Of a stretch of 64,000 nucleotides of DNA, positions 8,617 to 17,369 are shown piece by piece; within the stretch, counting starts at the first letter, position 1; each line of letters opens with the position of its first letter. The notes beneath the pieces are model-generated. The model made no database searches and was not told the DNA's origin. It saw nothing but the letters and a program-made list of their open reading frames with translations. The stretch is from Aureimonas sp. Leaf324 (GTDB taxonomy: Bacteria; Pseudomonadota; Alphaproteobacteria; Rhizobiales; Rhizobiaceae): NCBI RefSeq assembly GCF_001423245.1, contig NZ_LMOH01000026.1, positions 181,816 to 245,815 on the forward strand, read 5' to 3'. The translations under genes were made by a program, and so were the position numbers.

Positions 8617-8982
8617 ATGTACAAGATCCTTCTGGCCGAAGACGACAACGACATGCGCCGCTTCCTGGCCAAGGCTTTGGAAAAGGCCGGCTACGAGGTG
8701 ACCGCCTACGACAATGGCGGCAGCGCCTACGAGCGCCTTCGCGAGGAGCCGTTCTCGCTGCTCCTGACCGATATCGTGATGCCCGAGATGGACGGCATCG
8801 AGTTGGCGCGCCGCGCCACCGAGCTCGACCCCGACCTCAAGGTGATGTTCATCACGGGCTTTGCCGCGGTCGCGCTGAACCCGGACTCCAAGGCTCCCAA
8901 GGACGCCAAGATCCTGTCCAAGCCCTTCCACCTGCGCGAGCTGGTGGAGGAGGTCGGCAAGATGCTCCAGGACGCCGCCTGA
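8617..8982 (+). CDS. cpdR: Single-domain response regulator CpdR
   Basis: A 121-residue receiver-only protein. MYKILLAEDDNDMRRFLAKA, TDIVMPEMDG with phospho-acceptor Asp52, TGFAAVALN and the switch lysine in ILSKPFHL are near-identical in pattern to CpdR of Caulobacter and rhizobia. There, unphosphorylated CpdR brings ClpXP to the pole and promotes breakdown of cell-cycle factors; phosphorylation comes through the CckA-ChpT relay. An in-frame ATG at 8539 would add 26 residues foreign to the family, so 8617 is preferred. A TTTTTTT run directly follows the stop. The upstream region contains CTTAAG and TTGATT but no full CtrA box. Confidence 0.93.
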   Translation: MYKILLAEDDNDMRRFLAKALEKAGYEVTAYDNGGSAYERLREEPFSLLLTDIVMPEMDGIELARRATELDPDLKVMFITGFAAVALNPDSKAPKDAKILSKPFHLRELVEEVGKMLQDAA

Positions 8983-9066
8983 TTTTTTTGCGGCTCTACC
9001 CCCACAAGAGGCGCAAACGGTCTTGACCGCACCGCGCCTCCTGTGGTGTAAGCCGCTCCATCGAAT

Positions 9067-9141
9067 GGGCGCGTAGCTCAGCGGGAGAGCACTGCATTGA
9101 CATTGCAGGGGTCACTGGTTCAATCCCAGTCGTGCCCACCA
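9067..9141 (+). tRNA. tRNA-Val (GAC)
   Basis: Cloverleaf is complete: acceptor GGGCGCG/CGTGCCC, D arm GCTC...GAGC, anticodon stem TGCAT..ATGCA-like around loop TTGACAT with GAC anticodon, T arm GGTTCAATCC, and encoded CCA at 9139-9141. The following 236 bp to the next gene hold nothing I can name. Confidence 0.95.
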
Positions 9142-9377
9142 TTCGATCCCTCGGTCCGGTCGCGACGAACGTGTCGCCCCCTTCGATCCGAGGCATGACG
9201 TCGGTCGCGACGTTTCTTCAAACCCTGTTTCAGCCTATCGATCCGGTGCCGGGCGCCTGTCGTCTCCTCTTTCCAGCGTCGGACCGCGCCCTGCGCATCG
9301 CTTGCCGCCGCCCTTGAACGGTCCGCATTCGCAGGACGGGACCGCTCGCGTCGACGAGCGCGCGAATCGCGGGCACC

Positions 9378-11414
9378 TCAGAGGTCCTTGGCGAGACGCA
9401 GCGCGCCGTAGATCGCGGCATGCGTGTTGCGGGCCGCGACGGCATCGCCGATTCGGAAGAGCTGGAACGCGCCCGCGGGGTTTCGCATGACGGTCTGCGG
9501 CCGGCCGTCGATCAGGGCGTCGTAGGACACCTCGCCGCCATTCGAGGACTGCGGCTTCAGTTCGAAATACACGTCGTCGAGCGGGATCGTCCCGTGGTTG
9601 ACGACGATCTGGTCGAAGCTCGCCGTCTTCGCGACGCCGCCGTAGTCGCTGCCGAGATGCGCCAGGAGGCGGTTTCCGTCGCGCTCCACCGCCTCCAGCC
9701 GGTAGGTGACTGTGAAGGTCGTGTCGAGCGCCTGGAGCGAGCGCATGTAGGGCACGAGGTTCATCGCCATGACCTCGGGCGCGAAGGTGCGGTCCGGGGT
9801 CATCACCTCGACCTTGGCCCCAGCCCGGGCGACGACCTCGGCGGCCTGCAGGCCGGCATGGTCGCCCGCGTCGTCGTAGACGAGGACGTCGGCGCCCGGC
9901 TTCACGTCGCCGGAAATGATGTCCCAGGCCGAGACGACGAGGTCGTTGCCGCGGGACAGGACCTCCGTATGCGGCAGGCCGCCGGCGGCGACCACGACGA
10001 CGTCGGGCTCCTCGGCGATCACCATGTCGGCGTCGGCGAAGGTGTTGAAGCGGAAGACGACGCCCATCCGCTCGCACGCCGCCATGCGCCAGTCGATGAT
10101 GCCGATCATCTCGCGGCGTCGCGCGCTCTGCGCGGTGAGGCGGATCTGGCCGCCCGGCTTGTCGGCGGCCTCGAACACCACCACGGCGTGTCCGCGCTCG
10201 GCCAGAACGCGCGCCGTCTCCAGACCGCCCGGACCGGCGCCGATCACCACGGCCTTCCGGCGCACCGGCGCTTTCGCGATCTCATGCGGCATGGTCAGTT
10301 CGCGGCCCGTCGCCGCGTTGTGGATGCAGTAGGCGGCGCCGCCCTGATAGATGCGGTCGAGGCAGTAGTTCGCGCCGACGCAAGGGCGGATCTCGTCCTC
10401 GCGCTTCTCGATGATCTTGCGCACGATATGCGGGTCGGTGAGGTGGGCGCGCGTGAGTCCAATCATGTCGACCTTGCCGCTGGCGATCGCGTGGCGAGCG
10501 GTCGCGACGTCGGAGATGCGGGCCGCGTGGAAGGTCGGGAAGCGCGTCTCGGCGCGGATCTCGCCGGCCAGATCGAGATGTGGTGCGCTCGCCATGCCCT
10601 GGATCGGGATGAGGTCGGTCAGCCCCGCGTCGGTGTCGATATGGCCGCGCACGACGTTGAGGAAGTCGACGAGGCCGGACTCCTTCAGGCGGCGGGAGAT
10701 CTCCATCCCCTCCTCTCGCGTCGTGCCGCCCGCCAGACCCTCCTCGGCGCTGTAGCGCACGCCGACGATGAAGTCCGGGCCGACACGCCCGCGGATCGCG
10801 CGGAGCACCTCGAAACCGAAGCGCAGGCGGTTGTCGAGCGAGCCGCCATAGGGGGCGTCGAGGTCGTTGGTCAGAGGCGAATAGAACTGGTCGATCAGAT
10901 GGCCGTAGGCCTCGAGTTCGATCCCGTCCATGCCGCCGGCCTTCATCCGCTCGGCGGCATCCGCATAGTCCCGGACGATGCGCTCGATGTCCCAGTCCTC
11001 GATGCGCTTGGGAAAGGCGCGGTGTGCCGCCTCGCGCCGGTGCGACGGGGCGACCACGGGGAGCCAGTCGCCCTTGTCCCATCGCGTGCGTCGGCCGAGA
11101 TGGGTGAGCTGGATCATCACCGCGGCGCCTTCCGCGTGGACCGCGTCGGACAGCTCGCGCACCCAGGGCACGACCTCGTCCCGATAGGCGAGGATGTTGT
11201 TGAAGACAGGCGGGGAATCGCGGGCGACGGACGCCGAACCGGCCGTCATCGTCAGGGCGACGCCGCCCCGCGCCCGCTCCGCATGATAGGCGCGGTAGGC
11301 CGCCTTCGGCATGCCCTCCTCGGCATAGGCCGGCTCGTGCGAGGTCACGAGGATGCGGTTGCGCAGCGTCAGGTGCTTCAGCTGGAAGGGCTGGAGGAGC
11401 GGGTCGGCGGTCAT
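9378..11414 (-). CDS. NADH:flavin oxidoreductase / N-methyl amino-acid demethylase (TMADH/DgcA-like)
   Basis: A 678-residue flavoprotein: an old-yellow-enzyme TIM barrel (about residues 5-340) binding FMN, a cysteine-rich linker, then a pyridine-nucleotide-disulfide-type FAD/NAD domain beginning KAVVIGAGPGGLETARVL near 388. This is the layout of trimethylamine dehydrogenase. Overall wording (SHEPAYAEEGMPKAAYRAYH, HLGRRTRWDKGDWLPVVAPS, CLDRIYQGGAAYCIHN) best matches the N-methylproline/dimethylglycine demethylases of rhizobia and pseudomonads (StcD/HpbA, DgcA), so demethylation of a methylated amino acid is the likely role. Three cluster cysteines are present (C345, C351, C363) but the second of TMADH's four is Ala348. 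Divergent from a TetR gene. Exact substrate is inference. Confidence 0.8.
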   Translation of the reverse strand: MTADPLLQPFQLKHLTLRNRILVTSHEPAYAEEGMPKAAYRAYHAERARGGVALTMTAGSASVARDSPPVFNNILAYRDEVVPWVRELSDAVHAEGAAVMIQLTHLGRRTRWDKGDWLPVVAPSHRREAAHRAFPKRIEDWDIERIVRDYADAAERMKAGGMDGIELEAYGHLIDQFYSPLTNDLDAPYGGSLDNRLRFGFEVLRAIRGRVGPDFIVGVRYSAEEGLAGGTTREEGMEISRRLKESGLVDFLNVVRGHIDTDAGLTDLIPIQGMASAPHLDLAGEIRAETRFPTFHAARISDVATARHAIASGKVDMIGLTRAHLTDPHIVRKIIEKREDEIRPCVGANYCLDRIYQGGAAYCIHNAATGRELTMPHEIAKAPVRRKAVVIGAGPGGLETARVLAERGHAVVVFEAADKPGGQIRLTAQSARRREMIGIIDWRMAACERMGVVFRFNTFADADMVIAEEPDVVVVAAGGLPHTEVLSRGNDLVVSAWDIISGDVKPGADVLVYDDAGDHAGLQAAEVVARAGAKVEVMTPDRTFAPEVMAMNLVPYMRSLQALDTTFTVTYRLEAVERDGNRLLAHLGSDYGGVAKTASFDQIVVNHGTIPLDDVYFELKPQSSNGGEVSYDALIDGRPQTVMRNPAGAFQLFRIGDAVAARNTHAAIYGALRLAKDL

Positions 11415-11459
11415 GACGGGGGTCCCCCTCGGTCGGCACGCCGCGACGCTACGAAAAAA

Positions 11460-11517
11460 TGTACGGATCTGTCAATTTTCCAAACACCACTGCTTTCATC
11501 CTGTTCGGGGCCGTACA
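11460..11517. promoter_or_regulatory. Inverted repeat in divergent promoter region, possible TetR operator
   Basis: TGTACGG at 11460-11466 is mirrored by CCGTACA at 11511-11517, 44 bp apart, in the AT-richer 145-bp spacer between the demethylase and the TetR gene. Half-sites of this kind could be the operator of the adjacent regulator; the wide spacing would need two bound dimers or looping. Confidence 0.35.
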
Positions 11518-11559
11518 GGTTCGTTGCCGGTGCGACGGGGCGGTGCTAAGGCTCGACCC

Positions 11560-12189
11560 ATGCGAGAGGCACCGGCCGCGGACACGGGATGGCGCGCGTC
11601 GCCGGACATCTGGCTGGAAGCGGCCTACGGGGCGCTCTTGGAGGGCGGCGTCGAGGGGGTGCGCATCCAGTCGCTCGCCGAACGGCTGAAGATTTCCCGG
11701 ACGAGCTTCTACTGGTTCTTCAAGGACCGGGCCGCGATCCTCGAAGCGCTGGTCGCCCGCTGGCGGGAGACGAACACCGGCCATCTCGTCGGGCAGACCG
11801 AGCGCTATGCCGAGACCATCGTCGAAGCGATGCTGAACGTCTTCGACTGCTGGCTGCAGCCCGCGCTCTTCGATCCGCAGTTCGAGTTCGCGATCCGAAG
11901 CTGGGCGCTGCAGTCGCCCCCGATCCTCCACGAGGTGCGCGAGGCCGACCGGCTCCGCCTCGAGGCGCTCGATCGCATGTTCCAGCGCTTCGGCTTCGAT
12001 CCGGGCGAGGCCGACGTGCGCGCGCGGACGACCTATCTCGTGCAGATCGGCTACATCTCGATGCAGACGGCGGAGGATCTCGCGGTCCGGCTCGAGCGTA
12101 TCCCGAACTACGTCCGGATCTTCACCGGGCACGCGCCGGGCGAGCGGGACATGGAGCGCTTCCTGTCCCGCCACCGGGCGTCGACGTGA
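11560..12189 (+). CDS. TetR/AcrR family transcriptional regulator
   Basis: A 209-residue one-component regulator. The N-terminal helix-turn-helix is IQSLAERLKISRTSFYWFFKDRAAILEAL (about residues 32-60 in parts), followed by an all-helical ligand domain of the usual length. The ATG at 11560 starts MREAPAADTGW; the open frame runs further upstream but that part is in the divergent promoter. Position back to back with the demethylase gene implies control of it, probably as a repressor released by the methylated substrate or a product. Ligand unknown. Confidence 0.87.
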   Translation: MREAPAADTGWRASPDIWLEAAYGALLEGGVEGVRIQSLAERLKISRTSFYWFFKDRAAILEALVARWRETNTGHLVGQTERYAETIVEAMLNVFDCWLQPALFDPQFEFAIRSWALQSPPILHEVREADRLRLEALDRMFQRFGFDPGEADVRARTTYLVQIGYISMQTAEDLAVRLERIPNYVRIFTGHAPGERDMERFLSRHRAST

Positions 12190-12225
12190 CGAGCCGCCCC
12201 GGCGCTCAACGTCCGCGAGCGGATA

Positions 12226-13140
12226 TCAGAGACCGCCGTCCTCGCCATCCCGTCCGATGACGGCGGACAGCCACTGCCGGAAGGCGACGAGCGGCGGAAA
12301 GCGCTCGCGCTCCTTCGGCCAGACGAGGTGATACTCCTCGCGCGAGCGCATCGGGCGGTCGATGATCGGCACGAGCTCGCCGCGCTCGATCTCTTTGGCG
12401 ACGAGAAAGCTCGGCAGAAGCGCGACACCGAGACCGGCCATCGCGGCCTGCGCGATCGTGGCGAACTGGTCGAACAGCATGCCCGTCACGCCCTCGGGCG
12501 CCACGCCTTGCGCGGTGAACCACGTCTCCCACGCGTCGGGACGCGAAGTGATGTGGAGGAGCGGCAGTGCGCGCAGCGCCGCCGGATCGCCGCCGACCGG
12601 ATGGGCCGCGGCGAAGTCGGGGCTGCCCATCGGCACGACGTCCTCGGCCAGAAGCTGGAGGTGGCGGGTCCCCGGCCAGTTCGGCACGCCGAAGTGGATC
12701 GCCGCGTCCATCGTGTCGAGCCGGAAGTCGAACTCGACGAGCCGCGTCGCCAGATTCAACGTGATGCCGGGATGGAGCGCCAGGAAGTCCGGCAGACGGG
12801 GCGCGAGCCAGCGCGTGCCGAAGGTCGGCAGGATCGCGAGATTCAAGGTGCCGCCGAACGGGTTGGCGCGGATGTTGAGCGAGGCCGTCGAGATCCGCCG
12901 CAGCGCATCGCGGATGTCGCGCGCATAGGCCTCGCCGGCCGGCGTCAGGCGCACGGTCTGGCGCTCGCGCAGGAACAGCGGGACGTCGAGCTGCTCTTCC
13001 AGCGCCTTGATCTGCCGGCTGACGGCGCTCTGCGTGAGATTCAGCTCGCCGGCCGCCGCGGTGAAACTGCCGGTGCGCGCCGCCGCCTCGAAGGCGCTGA
13101 GAAGGCCGATGGACGGAAGAAAGCGGCGCGGGATCTGCAT
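12226..13140 (-). CDS. LysR family regulator (GcvA-like)
   Basis: A 304-residue LTTR. The winged helix-turn-helix is at the N-terminus (LLSAFEAAARTGSFTAAAGE, LTQSAVSRQIKALE), and the effector domain starts near residue 95 with TLNLAILPTFGTRWLAPRLP, the wording of the GcvA/AmpR branch. It lies 67 bp downstream of the 2-aminoadipate-type aminotransferase on the same strand, so it may be co-transcribed with and regulate the pipecolate/aminoadipate genes; equally it could be independent. Start at 13140 gives MQIPRRFLPSIGLL, normal for the family. Confidence 0.85.
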   Translation of the reverse strand: MQIPRRFLPSIGLLSAFEAAARTGSFTAAAGELNLTQSAVSRQIKALEEQLDVPLFLRERQTVRLTPAGEAYARDIRDALRRISTASLNIRANPFGGTLNLAILPTFGTRWLAPRLPDFLALHPGITLNLATRLVEFDFRLDTMDAAIHFGVPNWPGTRHLQLLAEDVVPMGSPDFAAAHPVGGDPAALRALPLLHITSRPDAWETWFTAQGVAPEGVTGMLFDQFATIAQAAMAGLGVALLPSFLVAKEIERGELVPIIDRPMRSREEYHLVWPKERERFPPLVAFRQWLSAVIGRDGEDGGL

Positions 13141-13207
13141 CCCGCCATTCCATAGCGGAATGGGACAAGCTGCAACACTCCCGCCGTCGCGTCCCCGAAC
13201 CGCCCCA

Positions 13208-14443
13208 TCAGGCGTGCTTGAGCCCTTCGCACGCCGCCCCGATCCGCTCCAGCGCCGTCCTCAATTCGTCTTCCGAGGTCGCGTAGGAGATGCGGAAGAA
13301 GGGCTCGAGGCCGAAACAGGCGCCGGGCACCACCGCGACGTCGGCCTCGAGGAGATAGTCGGCGACGTCCCGGTCGGTGCGGATCGTCCGGCCGCCCGGC
13401 GTCGTCGCGCCGAGAAGCCCCTCGCAGGAGGCGAACGTGTAGAACGCGCCCTGCGGCACCGGACATTGGATGCCGGGGATGGCGTTCAGCCCGGCGACCA
13501 CGAGATCGCGCCGCCGCTGGAACGCCGCGCATCGTTCCGCGATTATGTCCTGCGGCCCGTTCAGCGCTGCGACCGCCGCCGCCTGGCTAACCGACGAGGG
13601 GCAGGAGGTCGCCTGGCTCTGCACCACGGCCATCGCCCGGATCAGCGCCGCGGGGCCGCCGCCGTAGCCGATGCGCCAGCCGGTCATCGCATAGGCCTTC
13701 GACACGCCGTTGACGGTGAGCGTGCGGTCCCGAAGGTCCGGCGCCACAGCGGCCAGCGTCGCGAACGCCCGGCCGTCGTAGAGGATATGCTCGTACATGT
13801 CGTCCGACATCGCCCAGACATGGGGATGGCGGCGCAGGACGCCGGCCAGCGCTTCGAGATCCTCGGCCGAGTAGGCGGCGCCCGACGGGTTGGAGGGCGA
13901 GTTGAGGAGCAGCCAGCGGGTGCGCGGGGTGATGGCCGCCTCGAGCTGCTCGGGCGCCAGGCGGAAGCCCGCCTCGATCCCGCACGGCACGAGCACCGGC
14001 GTTCCGCCCGCGATGGCGACGATATCGCTGTAGCTCGTCCAGTAGGGGGTGGGAATGACCACCTCGTCGCCGGGGTCGAGCGTCGCCATGAAGGCGTTGT
14101 AGAGGATCTGCTTGGCGCCGGCGCCGCAGGTCACCTCGTCCGGCGCGAAGACGAGCCCGTTCTCGCGCTCGAACTTGGCCCGCACCGCGTCCTTCAGCTC
14201 GGGCGAGCCGTCGAGCGCGGTGTATTTGGTGGCACCGTCGCGGATCGCGCGGATCGCCGCTTCCTTGATGTGGTCGGGCGTGTCGAAGTCGGGCTCGCCT
14301 GCGCCCAGAATGATCATCGGCCGCCCGGCGCGCTTCAGCGCGCCGGCCTTGGCCGTGATCTTCAGGATCTCCGAGACGCCGACCGAGGCGATGCGCCCGG
14401 CCGGCCGAAAGGCGGGCATCCCGGCGGGGGCCAGCGCGCTCAT
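13208..14443 (-). CDS. PLP class I aminotransferase, probable 2-aminoadipate transaminase
   Basis: A 411-residue fold-type I aminotransferase of the AspC/AatA branch. Landmarks are GAGEPDFDTP, the cofactor site LLNSPSNPSGA, and the Schiff-base lysine Lys249 in NGVSKAYAMTGWRIGY. Sequence alone would support aspartate or a broad-range aminotransferase. Context points elsewhere: its ATG overlaps the stop of the antiquitin-type dehydrogenase (ATGA), and upstream lie a pipecolate-oxidase-like gene and HglS, so it most likely converts 2-aminoadipate to 2-oxoadipate, the step between those enzymes. Translational coupling to the upstream gene is expected from the overlap. Confidence 0.82.
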   Translation of the reverse strand: MSALAPAGMPAFRPAGRIASVGVSEILKITAKAGALKRAGRPMIILGAGEPDFDTPDHIKEAAIRAIRDGATKYTALDGSPELKDAVRAKFERENGLVFAPDEVTCGAGAKQILYNAFMATLDPGDEVVIPTPYWTSYSDIVAIAGGTPVLVPCGIEAGFRLAPEQLEAAITPRTRWLLLNSPSNPSGAAYSAEDLEALAGVLRRHPHVWAMSDDMYEHILYDGRAFATLAAVAPDLRDRTLTVNGVSKAYAMTGWRIGYGGGPAALIRAMAVVQSQATSCPSSVSQAAAVAALNGPQDIIAERCAAFQRRRDLVVAGLNAIPGIQCPVPQGAFYTFASCEGLLGATTPGGRTIRTDRDVADYLLEADVAVVPGACFGLEPFFRISYATSEDELRTALERIGAACEGLKHA

Positions 14444-15984
14444 GCCTCGGCCGAGCCGCCGTCGACGTCGAACTTCACGCCTTGCGCGAGCGGCAGGGAG
14501 CGGCCGTAGTTGATGGCGTTGGTCTGGCGGCGCATGTAGGCCTTCCAGGCGTCCGAGCCGCTCTCGCGCCCGCCGCCGGTCTCCTTCTCGCCGCCGAAGG
14601 CGCCGCCGATCTCGGCGCCGGACGTGCCCATGTTGACGTTGGCGATGCCGCAGTCCGAGCCCGCGGCCGAGAGATAGCGCTCGACCTCGCGCATGTCGGT
14701 GCCGAAGATCGAGGACGACAGGCCCTGCGGCACGCCGTTCTGCAGCGCGATCGCTTGCGCGAGATCGCGATACTTCAGGACGTAGAGGATCGGCGCGAAG
14801 GTCTCCTCGACCACCGGCCCGGTCTGCTCGGGCATCTGGACCAGCGCCGGGCGCACGTAGAACGAGTTCGCCCCGTTGACGTCGACCCGCTCGCCGCCGT
14901 GCACCGTGCCGCCGGCGGCCTTTGCGGCCTCCAGCGCCCGGCCCATCGCCTCGAAGGCGGCGCGGTCGATCAGCGGCCCGACGAGCGCGTCCGAGGTCAG
15001 CGGGTTGCCGACCGAGATCGAGCCGTAGACCTTGGCGAGACGCGGCACCAGCGTGTCGTAGACGCTCTCGTGGACGATGAGGCGGCGCATCGTCGTGCAG
15101 CGCTGGCCGGCCGTGCCCATGGCGCCGAAGGCGACGGCTCGCAGCGTCAGGTCGAGATCGGCGGACGGCGTGACGATCGAAGCGTTGTTGCCGCCGAGCT
15201 CCAGGATGGCGCGGGCAAAGCGCCGGGCGAGCCGCTCGCCGACCGCGCGGCCCATGCGGGTCGAGCCGGTGGCCGAGACGACGGGCACGCGCGGATCATC
15301 GACCAGCGCCTCGCCGACTTCGCGCTCGCCGACGAGAAGCGTCGACAGGTTTGCGGGCGCATCGCCGAAGCGGGCGGCGGCGCGCTCGAAGATCGCCTGG
15401 ACGGCGAGCGCGGTGAGCGGCGCTTTCTCCGACGGCTTCCAGACCACGGCGTCGCCGCACACGAAGGCGAGCGCCGCGTTCCAGGACCAGACCGCCACGG
15501 GGAAGTTGAAGGCCGAGATGACGCCGACGACGCCGATCGGATGCCACTGCTCGGTGAGCTTGTGGTCGGCGCGCTCGGAGGGGATCACGAGGCCGTAGAG
15601 CTGGCGCGACAGGCCGACGGCGAAGTCGCAGATGTCGATCATCTCCTGCACTTCGCCAAGGCCCTCGGACGGCGCCTTGCCGACCTCGAGGCTGACGAGG
15701 CGGCCGAGCGCGTCCTTGTGGGCGCGAAGCTCCTCGCCAAGAAGGCGCACGAGTTCGCCGCGACGGGGCGCGGGAACCTCGCGCCATTGGAGAAACGCCT
15801 CGTGCGCGCGCCCGATCGCCGCGCCGACGGCCGCCGGATCGGCCATCGGAACCGAGGCGAGAACCGCGCCGTCGACCGGCGAGACGACCTGGCGGGAGCC
15901 GCCGCGGAACGCGGTCTCGGCGACGCCGAGCGAGGACAGGAGGGACTGCGCCTCGGTGGCGAGGGAGGTGGGCGTGTCGAGCAT
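14440..15984 (-). CDS. amaB: L-2-aminoadipate-6-semialdehyde dehydrogenase, antiquitin (ALDH7) type
   Basis: A 514-residue NAD-dependent aldehyde dehydrogenase. General base Glu262 (ELGGNNA) and nucleophile Cys295 (AGQRCTT) are present. The C-terminal signature SGAEIGGAFGGEKETGGG followed by RESGSDAWKAYMRRQT is diagnostic of the ALDH7/antiquitin family, which oxidises 2-aminoadipate semialdehyde, the open form of piperideine-6-carboxylate. It is the AmaB step of Pseudomonas lysine/pipecolate breakdown. It lies 38 bp below the oxidase gene and overlaps the aminotransferase by 4 bp, as expected in a pathway operon. Confidence 0.9.
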   Translation of the reverse strand: MLDTPTSLATEAQSLLSSLGVAETAFRGGSRQVVSPVDGAVLASVPMADPAAVGAAIGRAHEAFLQWREVPAPRRGELVRLLGEELRAHKDALGRLVSLEVGKAPSEGLGEVQEMIDICDFAVGLSRQLYGLVIPSERADHKLTEQWHPIGVVGVISAFNFPVAVWSWNAALAFVCGDAVVWKPSEKAPLTALAVQAIFERAAARFGDAPANLSTLLVGEREVGEALVDDPRVPVVSATGSTRMGRAVGERLARRFARAILELGGNNASIVTPSADLDLTLRAVAFGAMGTAGQRCTTMRRLIVHESVYDTLVPRLAKVYGSISVGNPLTSDALVGPLIDRAAFEAMGRALEAAKAAGGTVHGGERVDVNGANSFYVRPALVQMPEQTGPVVEETFAPILYVLKYRDLAQAIALQNGVPQGLSSSIFGTDMREVERYLSAAGSDCGIANVNMGTSGAEIGGAFGGEKETGGGRESGSDAWKAYMRRQTNAINYGRSLPLAQGVKFDVDGGSAEA

Positions 15985-16022
15985 GACGGTCGAATCCTCA
16001 GGAAGAAGCGTCGGGGTGCAAT

Positions 16023-17306
16023 TCAGAGCCGCGCGCCGGCGAGGTGTGCGACCTGCGAGCCGACCTCGTAATAGGCCTCGCGCAGGGCGCGCCGGGGCAC
16101 GGGCAAAGGGTCGGTGACGGGCAGCGGCAGATCGGCCTCGCCGATCTCACCGAGACAAAGCCGGGCGAGACAGCGGCCGAACACGGTGCCCGGCGCGATG
16201 CCCCGGCCGTTGTAGCCGCTGAAGGCGACGACGTCGCGCCCCAGCCGGTGGAAGCGCGGCAGGCTGTTCCCGGTCATGCCGATCTGGCCGTACCAGGCAT
16301 ATTCGAATTCAACGCCCGCGATCTGTGGAAACAGCTTCGCCAGCGCCCGGCGTCCCCAGTCCCGGTGCACCGCCTGACCGCCGCCGCGAAGGGCGCCGAC
16401 CGAGCCGAACACGAGCCGGCCGGCCCGGTCGAAGCGGAACGAGGAGAGGATCTCCCTTGTATCCCAGGCGCCCTGGCGCTCGGGCAGGATCGAGTGCCGG
16501 ACATTGTCGCCGAGCGGCGGCGTGGCCATGTTGAAGTAGGGCAGGTGCACCTGCTCGCCGCGGACCTCCGGGAAGACGCCCTTCCCATAGGCGTCGGTCG
16601 CGACCACCACGGACGTCGCGCGCACCACGCCGCCGGGGGTCGCGAGACGCCATAGCGCGCCGTCGTCGGTGGCCGAGACCACGGGGCTTGCGGTGAAGAT
16701 CTTGGCGCCCGCCGCGATCGCCGCGCGCGCAAGGCCCCGGACATAGGCGAGCGGCTGGATCGTGCCGGCGCGTTCGTCGAGGAGCGCGCCGGCATAGGCC
16801 TTGGTGCCGACCTTGGCCGCGGTCTCGGCCGCGTCGAGCAAACGCACCGGCGCGCCCCGCGCTTTCCACTGGCGCTCGCGCTCCCGCACCTCGTCGAGGC
16901 CCTTCGGCCCGACCGCGCAGTGCAGCGTGCCGCGCCGTTCGGCCTCGCAGGGGATGGCATGGCGTTCGACCAGATCGAACACGACGCGCGGAGCCTCGCC
17001 GAGCAACTCGAGCAGCCGCTCGCCATGGACGTCCCCGAGTTCGCCGGGCAGGTCGTCCGGCATCACCCACATGCCGGCATTGACGAGGCCGACATTGCGA
17101 CCCGAGCCGCCGAAGCCGATCTCCTCGGCCTCGAGCAGCGCGACGCTCGCCCCGCCCTCGCACAGATGCAGCGCCGCCGAACAGCCGGTGAAGCCGCCGC
17201 CGATCACCGCGACGTCGACGACGAGCTCGCCTGCCAGCGCGGGCGTCTCCGGCGCCGGCGGGGCGGAGGCCTCCCAGAGGCCGTGGCTGCGCGGGTCGTT
17301 CTTCAC
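16023..17306 (-). CDS. amaA: FAD-dependent amino-acid oxidase, probable L-pipecolate oxidase
   Basis: A 427-residue DAO-family flavoprotein. The dinucleotide-binding motif VAVIGGGFTGCSAALHL is at about residue 31 with LLEAEEIGFGGSGRNVG following, and the C-terminal FAD-contact region is VVAFSGYNGRGIAPGTVFG. This wording is shared with the AmaA/PuuB/OrdL branch, which oxidises secondary amines such as L-pipecolate. Placement directly before an antiquitin-type dehydrogenase supports pipecolate: the product piperideine-6-carboxylate is that enzyme's substrate. PuuB-like gamma-glutamylputrescine oxidase is the main alternative and is disfavoured by the neighbours. Confidence 0.82.
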   Translation of the reverse strand: MKNDPRSHGLWEASAPPAPETPALAGELVVDVAVIGGGFTGCSAALHLCEGGASVALLEAEEIGFGGSGRNVGLVNAGMWVMPDDLPGELGDVHGERLLELLGEAPRVVFDLVERHAIPCEAERRGTLHCAVGPKGLDEVRERERQWKARGAPVRLLDAAETAAKVGTKAYAGALLDERAGTIQPLAYVRGLARAAIAAGAKIFTASPVVSATDDGALWRLATPGGVVRATSVVVATDAYGKGVFPEVRGEQVHLPYFNMATPPLGDNVRHSILPERQGAWDTREILSSFRFDRAGRLVFGSVGALRGGGQAVHRDWGRRALAKLFPQIAGVEFEYAWYGQIGMTGNSLPRFHRLGRDVVAFSGYNGRGIAPGTVFGRCLARLCLGEIGEADLPLPVTDPLPVPRRALREAYYEVGSQVAHLAGARL

Positions 17307-17369
17307 GAGGCCCGGCTCCCGAGCGCGGTCGCACGCCCTGCCGACCCGCCGCCTGCGCGCCGCATCCCG

